From: TMED109 sp002171375 | Lineage (GTDB): Bacteria > Pseudomonadota > Alphaproteobacteria > TMED109 | Assembly: GCA_965657505.1 (NCBI GenBank) | Contig: CBFHON010000003.1 | Coordinates: 62,001-126,000 of the forward strand | DNA: 64,000 bases | Direction: 5' to 3' | Part shown: positions 8,872 to 17,591 of the stretch, in pieces | How positions within the stretch are numbered: the first letter of the stretch is position 1 | How the letters are laid out: every line of letters starts with the position of its first letter | Notes under the pieces: generated by a model | The model's input: only the letters and a program-made list of their open reading frames with translations | Databases searched by the model: none | Told to the model about the DNA's origin: nothing | Translations under genes and position numbers: made by a program

Positions 8872-9876
8872 ATGAAAAAAATATCACTTTCAATTTTTAT
8901 ATTTTACGTATTTTTTTTCTTGCTATCTTTTAAATCTATAGCATCAAATTGTGAATTCCAAATGGCTGATATGAATTGGCCTTCAGCGACATTAATGGCA
9001 AATGTTGATAAATTTATTTTAGAAGAAGGATATGGGTGTAGAGTTGAATTAATTCCAGGAGCCACAACGGCTACTTTTGTTACAATGAATGAAAAGGGAA
9101 GACCCCAAGTAGCACCAGAGTTATGGACGAATTCTGTCGCTGAACCTCTTCAAAAAGCAGTTGAAGAAGGTCGTTTGTTTTCAGCTAGTGATGGTCCTAT
9201 TACTGAATTAGGAGAAGGATGGTGGGTTACACCAGACACATTAAAACGTAACCCACAGTTTAAAACAGTATTAGATATTCTAGAAAGACCTGACCTATTT
9301 CCTGCTAAGGAAGACCCATCAAAAGGTGCATTTATTGGCTGTCCTGCAGGATGGGGATGTCAGTTATCTAATCAAAGTCTTTTTATTGCTTTTGAAATGG
9401 AGAAGAAAGGTTGGATGCTTGTTGATCCAGGATCTAAAGCAGGTTTAGATGCGTCGATGACAAAGGCGGCCCAAAGAGGAGATAATTGGCTCGGTTATTA
9501 TTGGTCCCCAACTTCATTAATAGGAAAATATAATATGAAGTTAATGGATTTTGGAGTTCCATTTGCTGGGTCTGAAAATTGGGACAGTTGTATTTCTAAA
9601 GGACCAGAAGTATGTATAAACCCCAAACCTTCAGCATGGACTAAATCAATCGTTAAAACTATTGTTACACCAGACGTAAAGGAAATGCATAAAGTAATGA
9701 AATATTTCAGTAAAAGAATATTTCCTGGAGAAGTAATGAATAGTATGCTCGTTTATATGGAAGATAATCAAGCTCAAGGTATAGATGGAGCTATTACATT
9801 TCTTGAAAAATTTTATGACATATGGGTAAATTGGGTACCTAAAGAAGTTGCCCAGAATGTTAAAGAGGCTCTTTAA
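8872..9876 (+). CDS. proX: Glycine betaine/proline-type ABC transporter substrate-binding protein
   Basis: 334 residues, OpuAC family. Signal peptide about 1-24 (ends SIASN). Body contains DMNWPSATLMANV at the start of the mature protein and WVTPD, WGCQLSNQ and WLGYYWSPT, with many Trp residues that form the aromatic cage for quaternary amines in this family. It should bind glycine betaine, choline, carnitine or DMSP-like osmolytes in the periplasm. First gene of a three-gene transporter operon (permease 45 bases downstream). Substrate is inferred from family and not resolved. Confidence 0.88.
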   Translation: MKKISLSIFIFYVFFFLLSFKSIASNCEFQMADMNWPSATLMANVDKFILEEGYGCRVELIPGATTATFVTMNEKGRPQVAPELWTNSVAEPLQKAVEEGRLFSASDGPITELGEGWWVTPDTLKRNPQFKTVLDILERPDLFPAKEDPSKGAFIGCPAGWGCQLSNQSLFIAFEMEKKGWMLVDPGSKAGLDASMTKAAQRGDNWLGYYWSPTSLIGKYNMKLMDFGVPFAGSENWDSCISKGPEVCINPKPSAWTKSIVKTIVTPDVKEMHKVMKYFSKRIFPGEVMNSMLVYMEDNQAQGIDGAITFLEKFYDIWVNWVPKEVAQNVKEAL

Positions 9877-9920
9877 GTATATTTAACTAGAATTAAATGT
9901 TCTATGTATGAAAGATTTGA

Positions 9921-10814
9921 ATGATAGATTTCTTTACAGAATTCCCAGAAATATCTCGAAGTGGTTTAAGAGATATAAAAAATGCAATTGATAATGCTTT
10001 TAGATCATTTTCAAGAAGCTATGGAGAATCTATAGAAAATTTTTTTGATCCTTTATTATGGTTTTTGATATGGTTTGAAAAACTTTTAGTTAATACTCCT
10101 TGGCCAATCATAATGCTAATTATTGCATCGTTATGCTATTTAGGATCTAGAAATTGGAAATTACCATTAGCTGCAATACTTACTTTTACACTTATTGGGT
10201 ATTTAGGTATGTGGGAAGATACAATGTCTACCATAGCTTTAATTTCTGTCGCCACACTTTTATGTATAATAATAGGAATGCCATTGGGAATATGGATGGC
10301 ACGTTATGATCGTGTTCAAAAAACATTAAATCCTTTACTTGATGTAATGCAAACAATCCCAATTTTTGTATATTTATTACCTGTTCTAATGTTGTTAGGA
10401 ATAGGAAAAGTGCCTGGATTAATAGCTATTTGTGTCTATGCTATGCCTCCAATTATACGTTTAACCAATCTAGGTATTAGACTGGTTGATAAAGATATTC
10501 TTGAAGCAGCAAATGCATTTGGAGCTGATTCAAAACAACGTCTTATAGAGGTGCAAATTCCGCTAGCTTTACCTAATATATTTGCTGGTATTAACCAAAC
10601 CATTATGATGGCTTTAGCAATGGTAGTAATAGCGTCAATGATAGGTGTTAGAGGATTAGGTATTCCTGTACTACAAGCTATTCAGAATCAATATTTAGCC
10701 CTGGGATTAATGAACGGGCTAGCTATAGTTGCACTTGCTATAATCTTTGATAGGTCTTTGCAACGTTACGGCGAGCGTTTACAGAAGCATAATAATGGTC
10801 ATAAAAATGACTGA
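9921..10814 (+). CDS. proW: Glycine betaine-type ABC transporter permease
   Basis: 297 residues with an N-terminal amphipathic part and about six to seven membrane helices. The binding-protein-dependent transport signature sits in EAANAFGADSKQRLIEVQIP (the EAA loop that docks on the ATPase). Other ProW hallmarks are MQTIPIFVYLLPV and the C-terminal MVVIASMIGVRGLG. It forms the membrane channel for the proX/proV neighbours; its last eight bases overlap the start of the ATPase gene. Confidence 0.9.
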   Translation: MIDFFTEFPEISRSGLRDIKNAIDNAFRSFSRSYGESIENFFDPLLWFLIWFEKLLVNTPWPIIMLIIASLCYLGSRNWKLPLAAILTFTLIGYLGMWEDTMSTIALISVATLLCIIIGMPLGIWMARYDRVQKTLNPLLDVMQTIPIFVYLLPVLMLLGIGKVPGLIAICVYAMPPIIRLTNLGIRLVDKDILEAANAFGADSKQRLIEVQIPLALPNIFAGINQTIMMALAMVVIASMIGVRGLGIPVLQAIQNQYLALGLMNGLAIVALAIIFDRSLQRYGERLQKHNNGHKND

Positions 10815-11823
10815 TATAAGTATCCAAAATCTTTATAAAGTTTATGGCGATAATCCTAAAGGTATGATGAAGTATTTACTGAAAGGAATGACTAAGAAAG
10901 ATCTCTTAGAGGAACACAGCCATGTATTAGGACTTAGAAATATTAATCTAGATATTAAGTCTAAAAAAATTCATGTAATTATGGGTTTATCAGGATCCGG
11001 AAAATCAACTTTAATTCGTCATCTTAATAGGATTATAGAACCTACTGCAGGAAGAGTTATAGTTGATGGTAAAAACATTATAGAAATATCTGAAGATGAA
11101 TTACGAGAATTTAGAAGATATAAAGCATCGATGGTATTCCAAAAATTTGGATTGTTACCACATCGTACTGTAATACAGAACGTGTCATATGGATTATTAA
11201 TTCAAGGCAAAAATAAAGTTGAAGCTAATCAAAGAGCGCAAAAATGGATAGATAGAGTTGCTTTAACTGGATTTGAGAATAATTATCCTCATCAAATGTC
11301 TGGAGGAATGCAACAGAGAGTAGGATTAGCAAGAGCTTTAGCTACTGATGCAGGAATATTATTGATGGATGAAGCTTTTTCTTCATTAGACCCTCTTATT
11401 AGAACGAATATGCAAGATATGTTATTAGATCTTCAAAAAGAATTAAATAAAACTATTGTTTTTATAACTCATGATATAAATGAAGCAATCAGAATTGGGG
11501 TAAATATATCAATTTTAAGAGATGGATCAATCATTCAGACAGGAAGTCCTGAAGATATTTTGCTGAGGCCTAAAGATAATTATATCACAGATTTTATAAA
11601 AGATATAAATAGGGGCCGAGTAATAAAAATATCTTCTATTATGAAAAAAACTAATATTGCAAATGGTCCTAAAATTCTATTTAATAAATCTATTGAAGAA
11701 GCTCTGCCAATTATTGCCTCTGCATCAGATAGTTGTGCTGCAATAGTTGATGAAAAAGGTAAAACTATAGGATCCGTATCTCTAGATACAGTTATTGCAG
11801 CTATCTCTAATAATAGAAATTAA
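10807..11823 (+). CDS. proV: Glycine betaine-type ABC transporter ATP-binding protein with CBS-like tail
   Basis: 338 residues from the chosen ATG, which overlaps the permease stop; an in-frame ATG four codons earlier is equally possible. Walker A GLSGSGKS near residue 62, Q-loop FQKFGLLPH, signature MSGGMQQR near 164, Walker B ILLMDEAFSSLDP. The final 60 or so residues (after DINRGRV) look like a single CBS-type module, used in OpuA-type transporters to sense ionic strength. It powers uptake of betaine-like osmolytes. Confidence 0.9.
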   Translation: MTDISIQNLYKVYGDNPKGMMKYLLKGMTKKDLLEEHSHVLGLRNINLDIKSKKIHVIMGLSGSGKSTLIRHLNRIIEPTAGRVIVDGKNIIEISEDELREFRRYKASMVFQKFGLLPHRTVIQNVSYGLLIQGKNKVEANQRAQKWIDRVALTGFENNYPHQMSGGMQQRVGLARALATDAGILLMDEAFSSLDPLIRTNMQDMLLDLQKELNKTIVFITHDINEAIRIGVNISILRDGSIIQTGSPEDILLRPKDNYITDFIKDINRGRVIKISSIMKKTNIANGPKILFNKSIEEALPIIASASDSCAAIVDEKGKTIGSVSLDTVIAAISNNRN

Positions 11824-11929
11824 TAAGGAATACTAAATTAAAGTAATTATATTAAGTGCTTTAATTTGTATAAATACTAGAAATAGTATAGTGTACGCCA
11901 TTTATTATTTAAATTTTCTTGGGATAATT

Positions 11930-12949
11930 ATGAAGCAAGTTCAAAATGCAGAAGAAATATCTAATATTGCATTTGGATTTATGGCTTCTAAAGCATTATT
12001 TGTAGCATTACATTGTAATATATTCTCTCTTCTTTCAAAAAAATCACTAACTTCAGTTGAATTGGCAGTAGAAGTAAAAGTGCCAGAAAATCGTATTTCA
12101 ACTATATGTACGGCATTAACTAGTATAGGATTGTTAAACCGTGAAAATGGTAAGTATAGTAATTCAATAGGAGCAGAAAAATATTTAGTAAAAGATGCAA
12201 AGTACGATTTTGGAGATTATCTTCGTTTACAAATTGACCGACAGATGTACGGATTCATGCAACAGTTAGAAGGTGTAGTTACTAACAATATGAATAAAGA
12301 TGATATTGATAGTTATGCAAAATGGATGGAAAATGAGCAAGAGGCTGAATTATATAGTGAGTCACAACATGCAGGTTCACTTGGACCAGGATTAACTTTA
12401 TCTCGAATGATTGATTTTTCTAAAGTTAATACTTTACTAGATGTAGCTGGTGGAACTGGAGGATTTGCTATTCGTTTATGTGAACAACACCCAAATTTAA
12501 ATGTAACCATTATAGACTTTCCAAATGTAATTAAACTTGGCATTAAAAAAGTATCTGAAGCAGGGCTCTCTGATAGAATTAACTTTCTAGGTTGTGATGC
12601 TCTTGATTATAATTGGCCATCAAAAAAATTTGATGCTGTATTAATGAGTTATCTTTATAATGGAGTTCCAGGTGAGGAAATTCCTAAATTGGCCAATAAA
12701 GCCTTTAATATTTTGAATTCTGGAGGCACATATATTGTTCATGACTTTATGGTAGAAGATGATAGAAACGGGCCTCATTTAGCGGCATTATGGCAATTAC
12801 AACATTTAGCGTTTACTCCTACAGCTAAATCTATAACCCCTAGTTGGGTATCTAAAGTTATGGAAGATGCTGGCTTTTACAAGATAGTTAATAATGAGTT
12901 AATTCCAGGTATGACAAAAATAGTTTATGGAAAAAAACCTATAGATTAA
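11930..12949 (+). CDS. SAM-dependent O-methyltransferase family protein, DsyB-like
   Basis: 339 residues from the ATG preceded by GGGA; an earlier in-frame GTG is less likely. The N-terminal third is a winged-helix dimerisation domain as in acetylserotonin/caffeate O-methyltransferases; the catalytic domain starts with the SAM motif LLDVAGGTGGF near residue 170, followed by DFPNVI. Length and the block YSESQHAGSLGP before the SAM domain remind me of DsyB, the MTHB S-methyltransferase of DMSP synthesis in marine alphaproteobacteria, but I cannot align it here. It sits about 106 bases after a betaine/DMSP-type uptake operon on the same strand. Alternative: another small-molecule methyltransferase. 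Confidence 0.7.
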   Translation: MKQVQNAEEISNIAFGFMASKALFVALHCNIFSLLSKKSLTSVELAVEVKVPENRISTICTALTSIGLLNRENGKYSNSIGAEKYLVKDAKYDFGDYLRLQIDRQMYGFMQQLEGVVTNNMNKDDIDSYAKWMENEQEAELYSESQHAGSLGPGLTLSRMIDFSKVNTLLDVAGGTGGFAIRLCEQHPNLNVTIIDFPNVIKLGIKKVSEAGLSDRINFLGCDALDYNWPSKKFDAVLMSYLYNGVPGEEIPKLANKAFNILNSGGTYIVHDFMVEDDRNGPHLAALWQLQHLAFTPTAKSITPSWVSKVMEDAGFYKIVNNELIPGMTKIVYGKKPID

Positions 12950-14180
12950 TTTTTTGTTCCTTCTTACTAAATTGTAAAATTATAAGAAATATTAGAGCAA
13001 TACTGGACATCCACCATGCTTGAAATACTCCAAAACTTAAATTTGATATAATAAAGATAGTAACAATAGATGAACATACGCCAGTTCCAATAATATAAGA
13101 ATCTTGTCTCATTTGTATTCCATATTTAATAATTTTCATCCATAGTATATTTATTATTATTATCCCCAATAATCCTAATTCAAGCCAAATTTCTAAAAAA
13201 TTATTATGGGGGTGAAGAGGTATTCCTCCTTTAATTTCTTGGTTAGTATTAGGTACATTTAAAATAATATTCTGCCCAATTAATCTTGATGTTCCGGTTC
13301 CGTAGCCTAATAAAGGTTTTTTATATATTTCATTAGCGACGTATTCCCATACTAATAATCTGTGAATTATTGAACCCCCAATAGCAGTTTTCTGCCAAGG
13401 AACATTATAATAATTATTTTTTTCTATACTACCTATAGGAGGTAATATTTTTGATGATATAATAGGTAAAAATAATATAAAAATTATAGAAATTATTCCA
13501 AAATATAAAAAAGACCTGGGCCCTAAAAAATATATTATTATTGATGATAAAATGGTAATAAATAAAGCTATTTTTGCTGAATGGTTTGGTCCTAATATTA
13601 CTATTGCAGATACTAGAATTACAATACCTAAGGCTAGAAGTATTTTACCTTTATTTATATACATTGCTACAGAAAAAGGCATAATCATAAGTAGAATAAT
13701 AATTCCTCTTCCAAAATTTGCACTTCTACTGGTAGGAGCATCTCCAGCTAACATTGCTAAATTTGATCTTATTTCAGTATTTAATATCATATCTGAAAAG
13801 ATGCAAAGAGAGGTAATAATTAAGGGAATACCAATTAAATTCTCTATATTAAGTATTTTATTATTTTGTGTAATATTTAATACTATAAATATTGCAATAA
13901 TAATACCTGAAATAGGTCCGATTACTTCAGAAGTTCTCTCGGGATTAATAGACCAATAATAAGAAATAAAAATTATTAAAATTGAAATACTAAAAATAAA
14001 TAAATTTTTATAATTAACTTTAGAATAATTAATAAAAATATTTAGAAGTGTAGTTATAGATAAAAGACTTAATAATAACCATTCTCCTAAAGGGGCAAAA
14101 TAGCCTATTGGTATAATACATGCTAAAGTAAAATAGTTTATAAAATTGAATATATTTTTAATGTATTTATTTATCATCAT
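12939..14180 (-). CDS. O-antigen ligase/polymerase family membrane protein
   Basis: 413 residues with about ten to twelve hydrophobic helices and almost no soluble domain. The large periplasmic loop carries HPHNNFLEIWLELGLLG, the signature of the Wzy_C/O-antigen ligase family (WaaL, Wzy); the His in this loop is the catalytic residue in WaaL. It would attach or polymerise surface polysaccharide on lipid A-core or an undecaprenyl carrier. The C-terminus overlaps the end of the convergent methyltransferase gene by about 11 bases. An MsbA-like exporter is divergently transcribed next to it, in keeping with an envelope role. Two ATG codons in a row open the gene and no clear ribosome site is seen. 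Confidence 0.78.
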   Translation of the reverse strand: MMINKYIKNIFNFINYFTLACIIPIGYFAPLGEWLLLSLLSITTLLNIFINYSKVNYKNLFIFSISILIIFISYYWSINPERTSEVIGPISGIIIAIFIVLNITQNNKILNIENLIGIPLIITSLCIFSDMILNTEIRSNLAMLAGDAPTSRSANFGRGIIILLMIMPFSVAMYINKGKILLALGIVILVSAIVILGPNHSAKIALFITILSSIIIYFLGPRSFLYFGIISIIFILFLPIISSKILPPIGSIEKNNYYNVPWQKTAIGGSIIHRLLVWEYVANEIYKKPLLGYGTGTSRLIGQNIILNVPNTNQEIKGGIPLHPHNNFLEIWLELGLLGIIIINILWMKIIKYGIQMRQDSYIIGTGVCSSIVTIFIISNLSFGVFQAWWMSSIALIFLIILQFSKKEQKINL

Positions 14181-14292
14181 ATTTGTTTGATAGATTATTT
14201 TTATAAGTGTTTCTAGTATTTAATATGAAATTAAATTAAATATTATACATTTTAAGTTATAAGGTACTAATTATTTTAAATTAGGAAATTAA

Positions 14293-16044
14293 ATGATTAA
14301 TTCTGATTCCATGTCGCCGATACAATCTTTTAAAAGAATTTGGAAAAATTATGGAAGAGAGCACCTCTTTTCTTTTATCATTGCTAATTTATTTATGATA
14401 CTAATTGCAGGGACTACAGCATTATATCCAATAGTAATAGATTATGCTTTTTTGTCCCTTGAAGAAGCAAATTGGTCAAAAATTATTTTTATTCCAGTAT
14501 TTATAATATTATTGACATTTATAAAGGGTGCAGCTTTATATAAGCAAACGGTTATAATCAATACATTAGTGCAAACTATTATTTTTAAAATACAGTCTAG
14601 TTTATTCAACTCATTATTAAAATTAGATTTAGATGTTATTAATGCAATAAGGGTAGGTAATTTACAGGCGAGAATAATGAATGATGTAAATCTTATGAAA
14701 GAGGCCCTAATAAGGAGCTTTAATAATTTAGTAAGAGACCTTTTTACATTAATAGGCTTAATTATATCAATGTTTTGGTTGAATTGGACCTTAGCATTAG
14801 CAGTAATAATTGTTTATCCGTTAGCTGTATTTCCAATAGTAAAAATTGGAAAAAGAAGCAGAAGTTTATCAAATTTAATGCAAGAGCATGTAGGCAAATC
14901 ATCAGCATTTATAACCGAGAGTTTTTCTGGTATTAGATTAATAAAAAGTTATCAATTAGAAGATGTTCAAAATAAAAAAGCTAATACTTATTTTGAAGAA
15001 TTAAAAACAATAATTATTAGGGTTATTTCAACAAGAGCTGGTTTAGAACCTGTTATGGAAATAATTGGAGGTATTGCAATTTCATTGGTAATTCTTCTAG
15101 CTGGTTGGCAAATTGTGTCAGGTACAAGTACAGTAGGAGAGTTTTCTGGCTTTATTAGCGCATTATTAATTGCAGTAGGACCAGCCAGAGCATTAGGTAC
15201 TTTAAATTCTGTTCTTCAAGAAGGGACTGCTGCAGCTAATAGAGTTTTTGGAGGAATTGACTCTAGGTCCAAGGTCATTGATAGTGAAAATGCAGAAGAA
15301 ATAAAAATGTTTAAAGGTAATATCTTATTTAAGAATGTTATTTATAATTATTCTGATAAGAATATTGCGGCATTAGATAATATTAATTTAGAAATTGATG
15401 CTGGAGAAACTATTGCAGTTGTTGGCCCCAGTGGTTCGGGTAAATCAACATTAATAAATTTATTATTAAGGTTTTTTGACCCTAATAGTGGAGATGTCTT
15501 TATAGATGGAAAAAACCTGAAAAAAATTAAAATTTCTTCTTTAAGAAAAAATATTGCTATAGTTTCCCAAGATACTCTACTTTTCCATGGAACAGTATCG
15601 GAGAATATAGCTTTTGGAAATCAAAATGCTAAGCAATTAGATATTGAATCCTCTGCAAGAGAGGCAGAAGCAGATAAATTTATTAAATTATTACCAGATG
15701 GTTACGAAACAATGATTGGAGAAAATGGTGCTAATTTATCAGGAGGAGAAAGACAGAGGATAGCTATAGCAAGAGCTATCTTAAGAAATCCAGCTATATT
15801 AATTCTAGATGAACCCACGAGTTCATTAGATTCTGAAGCTGAAGATAAAATAAAGCAAACACTTTCAGGTATTTCTAAAAACAGAACAACTATAATTATT
15901 GCGCATCGTTTATCAACTGTTACTAATTCAAATCGAATTATAGTATTAGATAAAGGAAAGATTTCTGCTATAGGCAATCATGACGAATTATTAGAAAAAT
16001 CATCTTTATATAAAAAATTAGCTTTATTACAGAATATAGAATAA
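14293..16044 (+). CDS. msbA: MsbA-like ABC exporter (lipid A/lipid flippase type)
   Basis: 583 residues, a half-transporter with a six-helix membrane domain (about 1-320) and a C-terminal ATPase. Walker A GPSGSGKS near residue 378, Q-loop VSQDTLLF, signature LSGGERQR near 483, Walker B ILILDEP near 502, and H-loop IIAHRLSTV. This order and length fit MsbA and related lipid-linked glycan exporters, which work as homodimers in the inner membrane. Ribosome site AGGAAA precedes the ATG. Neighbouring O-antigen ligase-like gene supports a lipopolysaccharide role, though a general multidrug exporter cannot be excluded. Confidence 0.8.
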   Translation: MINSDSMSPIQSFKRIWKNYGREHLFSFIIANLFMILIAGTTALYPIVIDYAFLSLEEANWSKIIFIPVFIILLTFIKGAALYKQTVIINTLVQTIIFKIQSSLFNSLLKLDLDVINAIRVGNLQARIMNDVNLMKEALIRSFNNLVRDLFTLIGLIISMFWLNWTLALAVIIVYPLAVFPIVKIGKRSRSLSNLMQEHVGKSSAFITESFSGIRLIKSYQLEDVQNKKANTYFEELKTIIIRVISTRAGLEPVMEIIGGIAISLVILLAGWQIVSGTSTVGEFSGFISALLIAVGPARALGTLNSVLQEGTAAANRVFGGIDSRSKVIDSENAEEIKMFKGNILFKNVIYNYSDKNIAALDNINLEIDAGETIAVVGPSGSGKSTLINLLLRFFDPNSGDVFIDGKNLKKIKISSLRKNIAIVSQDTLLFHGTVSENIAFGNQNAKQLDIESSAREAEADKFIKLLPDGYETMIGENGANLSGGERQRIAIARAILRNPAILILDEPTSSLDSEAEDKIKQTLSGISKNRTTIIIAHRLSTVTNSNRIIVLDKGKISAIGNHDELLEKSSLYKKLALLQNIE

Positions 16045-16049
16045 TTAGT

Positions 16050-16721
16050 TTATTCTCTTCTTAAGATATAGCTGCTAATAATTTCACTTATTTTTTTTAC
16101 TTTAAATGAAGCTTTTACTTGTTCGGGACTATAGTCCTCTTTTACCCATTTTAAAAATGGCTTTTTATTATCTTTTAAATAACTTTCAAAAAAAGCATCC
16201 AAAATTCCTGTTTTTGCATATTTAAGATGTAAATATTTAAAAGATAATTGATTTTTTGCTTCTTTGACTGATTTATCTTCGTTTAAAATTAGATATAATG
16301 CAGACATTAGTCCCGCTCTATCAGCACCTGATTTGCAATGCATTATTATTGGATATTCTACATTTTTAAACAATTCTTTCGCTTCTAATATAGTTTCAGC
16401 TTTAGGAGTAGCTCTGGAAGTAACAGGAAAGTTAATTAATTTAATATTATAATTATCACAAGTTTCTTTTTCTAAATAATAAGACGAGCAGTGTCTTATG
16501 CCTCTTAAGTTTATTATTGTTTTTATACCTCTTTTCTTTTTATCAGCAATTATTTGCCATGGAAAAGGTTGATTTGATCGATAAACATTATTTGAAATTT
16601 GGTATAGAGATCTCCACTTAAAGCGAAAAATACCGTGATCAACAAATATTAAGTCTATGTATGAGAATAATTGACCTATAAAACCTCTAGTCTCTCCCTT
16701 TTTCCATAATTTACTAAAAAT
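16050..16721 (-). CDS. Dual-specificity/tyrosine phosphatase-like protein with no canonical start codon
   Basis: The frame is open from a stop at 16755-16757 down to 16050 and reads as one complete phosphatase: an N-terminal VDHGIFRFKWRSLYQ block, YRSNQP, GIKTIINLRG, then the P-loop HCKSGADRAG (Cys nucleophile, Arg). No ATG, GTG or TTG occurs before the catalytic domain; the first TTG (16373) would remove half of the fold. An ATT at 16719-16721 lies five bases after GGAGAG and is the best start, giving 223 residues. The family (COG2365-like) removes phosphate from protein or lipid substrates. Alternatives are another AUA/AUU start or a gene that lost its start codon. Confidence 0.65.
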   Translation of the reverse strand: MFSKLWKKGETRGFIGQLFSYIDLIFVDHGIFRFKWRSLYQISNNVYRSNQPFPWQIIADKKKRGIKTIINLRGIRHCSSYYLEKETCDNYNIKLINFPVTSRATPKAETILEAKELFKNVEYPIIMHCKSGADRAGLMSALYLILNEDKSVKEAKNQLSFKYLHLKYAKTGILDAFFESYLKDNKKPFLKWVKEDYSPEQVKASFKVKKISEIISSYILRRE

Positions 16722-16813
16722 TGTTACTCTCCATATTATAAGGAATATTAACCTTTATTTAATTTATTAAATTTTATAAAATAAATACATACAATTAATT
16801 AAGATGGATTGAA

Positions 16814-16951
16814 ATGAATTTAAATAATAAAGACAATATTAAAGTGAAGTTAAAAAATAAAGAATTAAGATTAGCTTTAGAAATGAAAGAAAATCTAAAG
16901 AAAAGAAAAGCTCAGATAAAAGCTAGAAGACATAAATCTAAGCAAGATTAA
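16814..16951 (+). CDS. Small basic protein upstream of dcd
   Basis: 45 residues, very rich in Lys and Arg, ending in NLKKRKAQIKARRHKSKQD. A short protein with an NL-x-RRKAQ-x-RA-like core is common near this locus in alphaproteobacteria as I recall, which supports it being real. The charge and predicted helix suggest nucleic-acid or ribosome contact, but the function is unknown. The ribosome binding site is weak. It lies 72 bases before dcd on the same strand. Confidence 0.6.
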   Translation: MNLNNKDNIKVKLKNKELRLALEMKENLKKRKAQIKARRHKSKQD

Positions 16952-17023
16952 GTAATGTATTTGAGTATATTTTAGATGTATAGTAGTTATTATATCTAAA
17001 AATAATTCAGTTAAGGATAAAAT

Positions 17024-17578
17024 ATGTCGATTATGCCAGATTCTTGGATAAAAAAAATGGCTAAGGAAAATAATATGATTCAGCCTTTTGCTGATGAGCA
17101 AAAGAAGAATGGTGTTATAAGTTTTGGAGTCTCATCATATGGTTATGATGCAAGAGTATCTGACGAATTTAAGGTTTTTACGAATGTTAATAATGCGTTG
17201 GTAGACCCTAAAAACTTTTCAGAAGAATCATTCATAGAAAGGAAAGCAGAAAGCTGTATTATTCCGCCAAATAGCTTTGTTTTAGCAAGAACTGTAGAAT
17301 ATTTTAAAATTCCAAGAGATGTATTAGTAATTTGTTTGGGAAAGTCCACATATGCTAGATGCGGCATTATTGTAAATGTGACTCCTTTAGAACCAGAATG
17401 GGAAGGGCATGTTACGCTTGAATTTTCAAATACTACACCTCTACCTGCCAGAGTATATGCGAATGAAGGAGCTTGTCAGTTTTTATTTTTAAAAGGCGAT
17501 ATTGCTTGTGATATATCATATCTTGAAAGATCAGGTAAATATATGGGACAACGTGGCGTAACTTTGCCTAAACTTTGA
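17024..17578 (+). CDS. dcd: dCTP deaminase
   Basis: 184 residues, typical length for the trimeric enzyme that turns dCTP into dUTP plus ammonia for thymidylate synthesis. Signature residues are seen in GKSTYARCG (substrate-binding Ser/Arg) and TPLEPEWEGH, whose Glu is the general base. C-terminal GKYMGQRGVTLPKL is the lid that closes on the nucleotide. murA begins 14 bases downstream. Assignment is secure. Confidence 0.96.
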   Translation: MSIMPDSWIKKMAKENNMIQPFADEQKKNGVISFGVSSYGYDARVSDEFKVFTNVNNALVDPKNFSEESFIERKAESCIIPPNSFVLARTVEYFKIPRDVLVICLGKSTYARCGIIVNVTPLEPEWEGHVTLEFSNTTPLPARVYANEGACQFLFLKGDIACDISYLERSGKYMGQRGVTLPKL

Positions 17579-17591
17579 ATGCTAAATAGTT

